Positions 1 through 9,651 of a stretch of DNA of 40,795 nt are shown in pieces. How positions within the stretch are numbered: position 1 is the first letter of the stretch; each line of letters starts with the position of its first letter. Under the pieces are notes generated by a model that worked only from the letters and a program-made list of their open reading frames with translations, was not told the origin of the DNA and searched no databases. The position numbers and the translations under genes are program-made. This DNA comes from Chromera velia (lineage: Eukaryota > Sar > Chromeraceae). The stretch lies in NCBI GenBank assembly GCA_018398765.1, contig JAHBMJ010000321.1, forward strand, positions 51,774 through 92,568, read 5' to 3'.

Positions 1-375
1 GGGGGGGGAGGGCTGTGTACAGAGCGGAGAACATATGATGCTCACACATGCAGTGTGCATGCTGGGTGGGTAGTTCTATCACCGGGTTCAACATCTTGTC
101 AAAGGAAGAGTGCCCGCCCGAAGAAACAGGGAAAACACGATTTCGTGGTTGAACAAATGGGATGAAGTCTCCTATTGACAACATACAAAGAAAGAAGAAG
201 GAGGAAGAGAAAGAGACATGGTGCGTGGGTGCGCTATGAGCCTGCGGAATTTTGGCTGTTTTGGCTTCTTCGTTTTTATTCTCGTCAATCCATTCAGTCT
301 CCTCTCCTCTTCTCTCCTTTCGTCCATCTATCTCCTTTCCTTCCGTTGCCCCTCCCCTGCTCTCTTTCCGTGCAG
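1..375. other. left edge, no exon supported
   Basis: No coding exon could be supported here. The stretch ends in a pyrimidine-rich run leading to the CAG acceptor at 373-375 used by the first modelled exon of the Dicer-like gene. It is probably intron of that gene, because the expected upstream Dicer parts (helicase, PAZ) are absent from the window. The open frame from 175 is Arg/Lys/Phe-rich low-complexity translation up to the acceptor. Confidence 0.4.
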
Positions 376-3300
376 CTGTGCAACGACGGCCCTCTGAGGA
401 CTCCCCGTGGTCTGATCGGGTGCGAGGGGGAGGGAGGGGGACTGGAGGATTTCCTCTCAAAGATCAGAGTGCAGCACCCCAATCACCCTATCGCCAGCGA
501 GGTAAGCAAGCTGTATCAGAGACGCACTCAGAGAGCTTGAGAAGGGAACATGAGAGTCATTGATCTGTCTCTCACCGCCCCCTTTCCCTCTTCGTTCTGT
601 GCTCCACTCTGTCGCATCGATATTCAGCTCTTCCGTCTGCACGCTTGTCTTTCCTCTCTGTTCTCCGAGACGCGTTTGCTCTCAGCAAGATAAAGAAAGT
701 CATTCCGTTGAACGACTTTTTGGCCAAAGTATGCAGTCTCCGTGGACAGACACTCTTCTGATCGTTTCACTAGCTCTCCCTTTCCCTTTTCCTTCGTCTT
801 TTCTCCCACTTGGGTTGCAGTTAAAAAAGAGGATGGACAGTCTGAGGGAGTACGAGGGAGAGAAAAGTCTGGAGACCCATCTGAAGAACCATCTGACCAA
901 GTTGATTCCTGACACCCCGGCAGAACCCGACATGTTTCCTGTGGTGGCCCGGAGAGCCTCCACCCTCCTCTCATGTGGGCCCAGAGTACAGGTGGAGTTT
1001 GACCTCCTCAGAGAAGCCATGACCTCCCCTGCAATGGACTTCATGGGCACGAACCACCCAGAGCAAGGCATCAACTACCAGAGACTGGAGTGGCTAGGCG
1101 ACTCTGTGTTGAAATTCTTGGCCTCTTTGGGTGTGTTCTTCGACTGCGACAACACCGACAGAGGGCCCCGAGTGGTCGCAAGGGATGAAGAGGCGATCGT
1201 GGCTGCAGAGATCCCGGATGATGAGGAGCTGCACATGCGGACTGCCTCCCTTGTCGCGTTGCGAGAGACCGACGAAGGCAAACTCTCGTACAGGCGCCAG
1301 GTGATGATCTCGAACTCTTTCCTCGAGAAGCACTCCAAGAGACACAGACTCTACTCCTTCCTCGTCTCCAGACCATTCACTCACAGGTCGGTCAGCTGGT
1401 AGGAGGGAGGACGCACACGGCTGTTGCCTTATTCAAGCCATGGGGGGCGTGATGAAGGACGGGAGCCGTCGACCGACAAGTTTCTTCCTTCTTGCTTTGG
1501 TCTCTTTTGTTTTCATTTTTTGATCAGCTCCCCTGCTTTGTCACCAACAAGCTTGAGATCGTTGTCGGAGCGTGCTTCCCGCACTGTTCTTTTTCGTCAA
1601 ATCGCTCCCGCTTTTCTGTCAGTGTTTTTCTTCGGGCAGTCAGTGAGCATTTGGAGGGCGAGCAGTTACCTGCAGGACGCACAATTGAGCAGACATGAAT
1701 TAGACGTCCTTCGTTCTTTCTGTCAACTTCACTGTCTCCCTGCCTCTCTCTCTCTCTCTTTCTCTATGTGTGCGTGCGTGTGTGTGTGTGTGTGCGCGCG
1801 CGCGCAGGACAAGAGGGGGGCAGCTGCTGACTGAGCAACGTGCCCAGAGAGTCGGGTGGAAGCCCCACGCAGATCTTGTGGAGGCCCTCATTGGCGCCAT
1901 CTTTCTGTCCAACTTCCGTCCCGACCTTTTGCTCCTCAGGGAGAAGCAGAGGAGGATGCACGTGAATCCATTCGCACCCCAAGAGGAACTGCGGGATTTG
2001 GTGGTGGGAAAGCGTCAGCGTCGGGATCGGTTGATGGGACTGCCGAGCGGTTTGAAGAATCATTTGGAGGAAGATGATTGGGCGGAGAGGGGGGGGAAGA
2101 TGGGGATTGAGAAAAGGGAGACAGAGACAGGGGTGATCGAAACCGTGGAAGAGACGGAATCAGGGGTGATCGAAAAGAAGGACGACAAGGAGTCAGGGGT
2201 GATCGAAAAGGAGGAGGAGATGGACAAAGCTGTGAATGAAGAGAAGGGGGAGACGCAGACAGGGGTGATTGAAAAGAAGAAGGCAGCATTCCTGCCACTA
2301 CGTCACAAAGCGGATTTTTTCTTCTGCGCCTCTGTAGCTTCTGCGGCTTTCTGTGACTCCTTCTGTCTCACGAATTTTCTTCCACCCCTTCTGGACCGTT
2401 TCTGGTGGGCCAAGTGGGGTGCTGCAGAGGAGGGGGGGCTCGCTCTTCCTGAGGACAAGTGGAGTTCCCTCTGTGTCCCTGGAGGGTTCATGAGTACGGA
2501 GGAGGTCGAGAAAATGTGGGGGTATACTTTCAAGAACAAGAGACTGGTCACGGTCGCCAGGTCCCACAGATCTCTGCGGACGGTCAGTGAGTGCCCTAGG
2601 GAGGGACTCGGGGGACTCTCTATGGTTGGATTTTGTTTGGGGCGGGACTCTCTCGGATGTGAATGCGTTGCGTGTTTCGTTGTTGTTGTGTTGTTGTGAA
2701 GAAGTGGAATGCCGGTCCGTTTGTCCGTTTGTTGGTTTGTCCGGAGACGTGCAATTTCGTCGCTGAAGAGAAGGGAGGCGGCAGGCAACACAAATCGATG
2801 ATCGAAGAAAATGCCTCAATCACCAAGATGCATGCGTGGAGTTGCTGCGTGGGTGCATCTGCATCCTGGAGAGAGAAGAGAAATCTGAAAGACTGAATGC
2901 AATGCACACTTATGGGTTCACTCTTTGATTGATTGATTCTGATTGAGTTGATTGAGGAGAGACTGCATGCAGGAGAATTTGGGGCGCACAGCGACGTATG
3001 AGCGACTGGAATTTCTCGGCGATGCTGTGCTGGAACCCTTGATGCGGTCCGTGTGCCTCTGTCTCTACGTACATGAAGAAAAGAAGGGAAAAGAAGAAAC
3101 ATATGGTCTGTCTGTCTGTCTGTCTTATAATCGTTCTGTCCTGCCTTCCTGTATGGGTGTGCGGGGAACGATAGCGGTTCCTGTATTTTCCTTCTGTCCT
3201 GCTAATTTGGACATCTCTCTCTCTGTTGGTTTTTTCGTCGCCTTGATTGATTCTCTTCACCTGTTCCGTGTTGAAGGAAGGAAGGTCTTTTGAAGCGTTC

Positions 3301-6300
3301 CTTCTGCTTTCTGTGTCAAGATTCACCTGTTCTTTCTTCATGCACCCCTCTTTGGGATACATTTGTGCCCCCACACAATTTCATAATATGAGTCTCAATT
3401 TTCTCCTGAGTCCAGGTCCGCCTTACTTCTATGCGACCTTTGTTATTTTTCTGTTTGGATGGGTGAGCCTTCTATTGCAGCCTGCTTAATGGGTGAGCAT
3501 GTGTATCTATCTCGGTGGATACGGGGTTGTGGGAGGAAGTCTTGGTGTGTACTCGGTTGCATGTGACGTTGTGAGTGAGTGCAGATACTTCCTCTTCGTG
3601 CACTTCTACGAACTTGACGAGAAATACCTGGATCCGATTCGCCAGGCACTGGTGGGTTTCTTTCTTTCTTTCTTTCTCTTCTGCTCCCTTTCTTTTTTGT
3701 CCTCTTTCTTTCTGTCTGTCTACCTGTCTTTCTGTTCGCACTTCGTTTTGTGTGTTCATCTGATGGTTTTTTTTTTTCTCTCTTCTTTTGCTTCTCTTGT
3801 TTTTCTTCTCTTCTTTTTCTTCTTGTTGTTCTTGTTTTTGTTGTTGTGGTTGAGTCTGGTGAATACGCTTCCCTGTCTGCTTGCCTTCTTGCTTACCAGC
3901 CAGTCAATCCTTTCGATTTTGACCACTCCTCTGTGACTTCTGATCGCTGTGCCGACAATAGAGAGAAGAGAAAATCGTACCAGGCCCCTCCACCCCTCCA
4001 TTGGATTCCTGTTTGGCAGGTGAGCAACCGGTTCCTTGCCTGTATGATAAGTCGCCGTCTGAAGCTGACGGACACGGCGGGGAAGAGTATGACGGCCCCC
4101 CGTCTTGTTCTCCACAGCACCCCCGCCCAGACAGAGAAGCTCCGGACCTGGTGGCAGAAATACGACCCTGAGGGCCCGGACTCGCGGTTTGTCGACGAGC
4201 TGCAGTTCGTGAGGCCCGAAGTCCAAGCGTGGCTGGAGGCAGGGAAGTCACTGGGGGAGGCGGAGGAGTTAGTCAGGAGTGGGAAGTTTGTCGGAGACGA
4301 GGGGGAAGGGGAAGAGGGAGAAGGAGACGAGGACGGGGAGGAGGGAGACGAGACTGAGGAAGGTCAAGGAGATGATTCTGGTCAGTCAATTAGCCAGGGA
4401 GTGTTTTTCTATTCAGTTCAAAAAGAGTGCGGCCATTCAAGAGAAAGAGACAGTCGAAGAAGCCCAAGCACAAGAATTCTGGCTGCATGGTATCTTGGGA
4501 TTCCTTGAGACTCTCGCTACGGCCTCTACGTAGTCTGATTGTCCAGCTATCTTTTTGCCAGCTGTTCTATTCTTCGTGCTGTACGTAGATTCCCTCCTTC
4601 ATCGCTTTCATGATTCTGTTTCATTTTGCACTGAGTCTGTCTGATTTCTCGGGAACTCTTCTGCTCAGTGTCCGGCCTCTGCCCTCTCTCTCTCGATCTA
4701 CCCTGCAGCCCGAAGCGCCGAAGCCGCAGCGGCGCGAGAGGTAGAGTACGACGCGATGGGAAGGAAAATGACCGCCCACCGCCGTAAAACCCAGGAGAAG
4801 AGAAAGCTGGCAGGGGTGAGGGACCAGGCAGACGGGTTCCCCCGCACCATGGCGGACATGTACGAGTCTCTGATTGCCGCAACGTTCATCGACACAGGCT
4901 TCAATTTTGAGGTCCGTCACGTTAGGGTGGTGCCTCCTTGTGTAATTCATGTCGTTCGATTGAGCAGTCAAGTGTGCATGGATGGTGTTTGTTCTTTTGG
5001 CTTTTCTTTCAAATGCACACCCGAAGACGTTCTGGCAAGTCTGTGTGTTCGGGTCGACTCGAACTTCGAAGCAAAGAAGCATGGATGCGTGAACAAATTA
5101 CACTGTAATCCATTCTCTCTCTCTTTTTCTTTCTCTACCCCCCCATGGCTGCATGCAGAAAGTCTGGGACGTGATCTCTCCCGACTTCGAGCGGCTCCTT
5201 CCAGACATCAAGGCGACAGTCGAGAGGACCAAACAGAGGGAGAAGAGGTCGGTTCGAATCTTCTTCTTCTTCTTCTTGTTGTTGTTGTTGATTGTTTTTG
5301 CGCTTCTCTCCTGTTCAACTCGCGCTCTCGCACTTTCTTCTAGGGCTGTCTGGGGTGTTGCTTTTTTTGGTTGATTTTTTTTTACATAAGTGGAGTGTGC
5401 TTCGGACACTTTCAGTCTCATTCGGCTACTCGCGTCTGCGGTGTGGCAACGCCAGTCTCTGAATATGTACACGCTGATTGCTCTTACGCAAAACAAAGAG
5501 CACTCAAGCATCAATCGGCGTTCATGCGCGTGTTGTTTTTTGTTTTTCTTTGATTCCTGGCATACTGGAGGGTGTTCATGTAATCTTGCCAGAATTTTTA
5601 CTCTTTCTAGTTTGGGCTCGATGTGATCCTCCTTTTCTCTCGCGTGAGCGTGCCCCTCTTGCAGATTTGACAAGATGCAAGAAGACAAGAAGGAACGAGA
5701 GAAGAACCGTCTCAACAATGCAGAGTTTGCCGCACAACACAAACTGAAGAAAAACCAACAGAGGGACAGACTGTTCGAGAGACGATTGGAGGAACAAATC
5801 GGACCCAAAACCGAACTCCCTCGCACGCTGGTCCACAATCAGGAGGAGAAGTCCTCCGCCTCCAGCAGCAAATCAAACAGCCGCCCCTCCAGCAGCTAAG
5901 AATAAACAGTCTGATCGATCGATCGATGCGGGTGGATTTCTAGCTGTCAACCTCTTCTTATTGCAACACAAGGACCTTGCATGAAGATACCCAACACACA
6001 CGCACTTTATTGATGCATGATTGATGCATGGATACTGGATTGCTGCTTCGACGCACATGCTAGCAGGCCTTCTCCCAGATTGGTATTAGGTGAGTACCTC
6101 GATTAACCTTCCCCCCCCCCTTCCCAAGTCCCTGTGTGTGTGTGTCTGTGCAGGTACGAGATCCTGCAGAGGTCCCAGAAGGAGCAGAAGAGGAACTCCG
6201 TCAACGACATGGAGTTTGCCGAGGTGCTCCGAGCGAAGAAGAAGGCCAAGAGAGACGAGAGGAGGGAGAAGGAGTTCGAGAAAATGTACGGACCTAAGGT

Positions 6301-6376
6301 GCCCGTCTCCTTGCCTGTGGTTGCGGACGAAGGCTCGGACGCAGAGAGCAGCATGAAGGCGAGAAGAGTCAGCTGA
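376..6376 (+). CDS. Dicer-like protein, tandem RNase III domains (5' partial)
   Basis: Likely cleaves double-stranded RNA into small RNAs. Phase-consistent model: 376-501, 821-1386, 1808-2582, 2973-3046, 3585-3651, 4020-4380, 4709-4911, 5159-5247, then 5665-5899 or 6154-6376; 831 or 827 residues visible. RNase IIIa has YQRLEWLGDSVL, the ISNSFLEKHSKRHRLYSFL helix and ADLVEALIGAIF. RNase IIIb has TYERLEFLGDAVL, RQALVSNRFL and MADMYESLIAATFID. The metal-binding Glu and Asp of both signatures are present in both domains; Gln before RLE in domain a also occurs in known Dicers. Two domains in this order are known from Dicer and Drosha; the spacing fits Dicer better. An acidic insert of about 110 residues lies inside IIIb, and no C-terminal dsRBD is seen. 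Helicase and PAZ would lie left of the window. The family is sure; Dicer rather than another two-domain RNase III is probable. Confidence 0.85.
2100..2282 (+). repeat. coding repeat GVIEK between the RNase III domains
   Basis: The linker between RNase IIIa and IIIb contains four GVIE(K/T) units, plus a degenerate MGIEK at the start, separated by Glu/Lys/Thr-rich spacers of about 8-20 residues. The DNA shows the same repetition (caggggtgat followed by cgaaa or tgaaa). It is in frame inside one exon and would form a charged, disordered linker. Copy number probably varies between strains. Confidence 0.7.
5665..5899 (+). other. alternative last exon A of the Dicer-like gene
   Basis: Acceptor CAG at 5662-5664, one leftover base that completes an Arg codon with the AG at the end of exon 5159-5247, then a basic Lys/Arg/Glu helix ending in a Ser-rich tail and TAA at 5897-5899. 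AATAAA follows at 5901-5906. It aligns without gaps over 56 residues with exon B, at 18 identities. Confidence 0.7.
5901..5906 (+). promoter_or_regulatory. possible polyadenylation signal after exon A
   Basis: AATAAA lies one base after the exon A stop codon. It suggests that transcripts could end here, before exon B. Whether this organism uses AATAAA is unknown. Confidence 0.3.
6154..6376 (+). other. alternative last exon B of the Dicer-like gene
   Basis: Acceptor TGTGCAG at 6147-6153. The leftover base G completes the same Arg codon as in exon A. The exon encodes a basic helix homologous to exon A (shared NxxxEFA, KK, RD and GPK positions), then ends with TGA at 6374-6376. It could replace exon A, or follow it if a weak donor at 5851 is used, since that donor is also in phase. 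Confidence 0.65.
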
Positions 6377-6906
6377 AGGAAGGAAGGAAGAGACCCACAC
6401 ACCTTCTGTGTGTGTCTACCATCTGTTTGAGAGGTCTGGAACAGAAAGGCGGTTAGGTATAGAAGGGGGAGTGTGACGGTCAGAAGAGACGGGTGGAGGG
6501 GAAGGAAAGAATGACGGTCATCCCACTGAAAGGTGAAAAAAAGCGAGGGGGGGCGAAGAGGAGAAAGAAAAAAGGAGTGGAAAGAGCTTCATTCGATGTG
6601 CGAGACTCGGAAATCACCCAGAGAAGGAAAAAGGCAGGCAGGAAGGAATGGAATGACCCTGTAAGGTGAGGGAGAGTGGGGAGAAGCGGTTTGGTGAGTT
6701 TCTTTCAATAAGCGTGAACGGTCAATCTTGTGCTTGATTTGCTGTTTCAGAATGTTCTCACGCGTGCCAACCGTGTCTTACTGAATCGTTGAGTGAGTCG
6801 TTCGACAAGTGAATGAATGAATGCGAGGGGAGGGAAGAAAAAAAAAATGTGTGAGTGAAGGAGAGTTCCTCCCTCCCTCCCTCCCTCTGTTGGAAGGAAT
6901 CCGACT

Positions 6907-6943
6907 TGATCGAGAAGGTCCCCCCCCCCTTTCCTCTCGATCA
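6907..6943. repeat. 9-bp inverted repeat hairpin
   Basis: TGATCGAGA at 6907-6915 pairs perfectly with TCTCGATCA at 6935-6943 around a C-rich loop. Function unknown. Confidence 0.4.
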
Positions 6944-7456
6944 GGGGGGACAGAGAGGATTTCTCCTTTCTTCCTTCCTCCCTGTTCTTTTCTCTTGGAA
7001 CAAGGAGATGAGCAGAGAGGGGGGGGGAGAGAGCAGGATCGAAGCAAATGGTGACGAAGAAGATTGAGTCCGATTGGCATTTGATCGATTCGTCTGCTGA
7101 TGTAATTTTTCATTTGGCGGGTTTCGGTATCTGCCTATTTGCCTTCAACCAAGCAGAGACAGACAAGTAGAGAGAAACACAAGCAGGGAGGGACACCCCC
7201 GAATTTCATCGATGCGGCGACAGACAAGACAGTCTTGACTGGAGGGATCAACGGAGAGGTAGGTGCCTGGGGTTGCTGCTACTGCAGACGCATCTGTTGA
7301 TTGTGAACTAATCACTTTGCTGTGGTAAGAGGAAGCTGGGAAAGAACTTGGATTATTTTGTAGCTGCCCTCTCTTCTCTCCCTTGTGTACATGTTTAATT
7401 CTTCTTCTTCTCGACGTGTGTTGTCTCTTTCTTTGTCTTCTCCTGTGTGCCCAGCT

Positions 7457-7485
7457 TCATCTCATCTCATCTCATCTCATCTCAT
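7457..7485. repeat. (TCATC)n microsatellite
   Basis: Nearly six copies of a pentanucleotide, directly visible. No gene around it. Confidence 0.9.
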
Positions 7486-7610
7486 GTCGGCATCTGCTCC
7501 CCCAGTCCTTTCCTTTCGTCTTTCTGCTCCCCCCCTCCCTTTTCTGCATGCATGCGTGTCCTTTGCCCGTCTCCTTTTTTCTCGTCCAAGCTTCAAGTCC
7601 AAGGCTGTTT

Positions 7611-7635
7611 GTGCGTGCGTGCGTGCGTGCGTGCG
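7611..7635. repeat. (GTGC)n microsatellite
   Basis: About six perfect copies of GTGC or its rotation. Confidence 0.9.
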
Positions 7636-7827
7636 AGTGTGCACTCGCGGGGAGATGTGCTGGGTGGACTGCTTATTTATTGTCTCTATGACTCTTGTCT
7701 TTATTTAATTGCGAGGGGCATGCAGAGGAGGTCGGCAAGAGACCATGCAAGTGTCTGGCTGTGCATGCATGGGTTCTGAAGGGAGGCTCCGAACCGAAGG
7801 GAGACATGCAGACACACAGAGATCGGT

Positions 7828-7910
7828 TGGAAGGAAGGAAGAAAGGAAGGAAGGGAGGAAGGAAGGAAGGAAGGAGGGAGGGAGGAAGGGAGGGAGGAAG
7901 GAAGGGAGAA
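7828..7910. repeat. (GGAA)n purine tract
   Basis: About 80 bases of GGAA and GGGA repeats, all purine on the plus strand. Confidence 0.9.
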
Positions 7911-9651
7911 GTGCAGAGTAAAGGGGTCCGAGTAGGGAGGGAGTCGAGGCATAAAGAAGAGAAGGAGAGGTCGAGACAAATCCTGTGTGTGTCAACAAAA
8001 GAAACGGATCCGTATCTGTGCCTGCATGTCAACCCTGCATGTGCTTTTCATGCGGCGGTCGGTGCAGAAAGGTTATTTACGTGCTTGCTCTTTACTTAAG
8101 ACAAGGGGGGGGCGCGAAAAAGAAAGGAAAGAAGGGAAAGACCCTCTTCTGCAAGAAACGGAAGGAAACAGCAGGAAGGTCTGTGCTCCATGTTCTTTCT
8201 CCACGTTTCTCTCCTTTTGCATTCTTTTGCCTCTTGCTCCTCTCCTCCCTCATCTTGGTACGTCTTTTCCTTCATCCCTCCCCCCTTTCCCCGTCCTTCC
8301 GTCTTGTTGCTTATTGCCTCTGTCTTTGCCCGTCACCATACAGGTCCTTTCGTGGTTGTCTGTGCGTATGCGTGAATGGAAGTAGACGAGCAGCAGGGCC
8401 GTCTGCTTCTCGTGTTGATGTTTATTTGAGGTGGAAGAGCGAGTGGTCCAGTGGGGGGTCAGATTTAGGAGAAAGCCGAAATGCAGATCTGGATTCATCG
8501 CGAACGTAAAAAGAGTCACGAGAGAGGGACAGCAAAAAGGCAGCGAAGGCAAGAAAGGAGGCAGAAGAAAAGAGAAAGACCTGTGAAACGTCATATTCGT
8601 GAGAGAGGGTCGTTCCTTCGTGAGTAGGTGAGTGAGCAACTAACTCAATGGACAGAACCCGCATCTTTGTGCACCGCGGCCACGGCGCTCATCTGTCCTT
8701 CGTTCAGTGTGTCTGCTCTGCTTGCTCGTTCGTTCTCTATTTAACAAAAGAATTTCACGACGAAGGAAACATAAAAAAGAAAAGAGAGGATAGGAAAAAA
8801 TGCCGTGCAGAAGAAAAGGGGGAAGAACTGAAAAGTCTGTTCTCTGTTCTCATTTCTGGTCTCCCCCACCTTTTCCCGGTTTTCCCTAAGTTCGTCTCTC
8901 GCACTTCCATTTCATTTTAGGCTCTACTATCATCCGCATCACTTGCCTCTCCTTCTTCTGTGTAAGTTGTTTTGATGTCAGTACACGTCCGTGTGTGCGC
9001 GCATGTCAGCAACTGGCCCGAGCTCAGAGGACTGTTACTTGCATGTGTTTAAGTTTATTTAAGTGCAAAAGGCGAGTAGCCAAGACTTAAAAGAAGCTGT
9101 AGGGGACGATATTAAAACTGTGACTCCTGACAACACACTTAGACAAACCTAGGGACAAACATAGCAACAGCAAAAAGAGCACGTACCGAAGCGAACTATA
9201 ATTCTAAAATAATGGTCAAGACTGCATTATTACTACTAATGCAATTAATTAATGAATGGTAAGAAAAAAATTGAAAAGCAAAGAAGCACGGTTTCTGATT
9301 CGTTTTTAATGTAACCTAACGTAGAACTAAGTGATAAGGAAGTGATAAATGATTTTAAGTGATTTATTGGTGCTATTAAATTGATGCCCCTGAGCACTAT
9401 CCCCATTTTGTCTTATACAGGTCGCCCCCGCAAACGGCAGAATATCGGTGTTATAATATTGATTCCCGGCAGTAAGAGAGCTGGTGGGAGAGATATGGCA
9501 GGGACTCTGGGAGCATCATAGAGAAGTTGAACCATTCGAAGAGCCTCCCCTTCCCCCACCCCCTCCTGTGTCTTCCTCCCCACCCTCTTCAACAGCCTTT
9601 TTGCCCTCTTCTTTGACCTCCTCCCCAGTGAGCCCTCAAGATTAAGACCGG

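Larger units (their letters stand above)
6377..9639. other. intergenic, simple repeats, no gene supported
   Basis: No coding sequence could be supported; open frames here are low-complexity translations of purine or pyrimidine tracts. The left part (to about 6700) is purine-rich and may be 3' UTR of the Dicer-like gene. From about 9050 to 9420 the sequence becomes AT-rich, which marks the approach to the retrotransposon. Confidence 0.5.

Noticed and set aside
2587-2592. GTGAGT as the donor of the third modelled exon of the Dicer-like gene
   Set aside because: A better textbook donor than the one at 2583, but it leaves the wrong phase for the acceptor at 2972; the GTCAGT donor at 2583 fits.
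5245-5262. GGTTCGAATC resembling a tRNA B box
   Set aside because: It spans a splice donor and there is no A box or cloverleaf around it.
7985-8509. 174-codon open frame in the intergenic region
   Set aside because: Pyrimidine-rich Ser/Leu/Phe translation with no motif and no matching exon structure.
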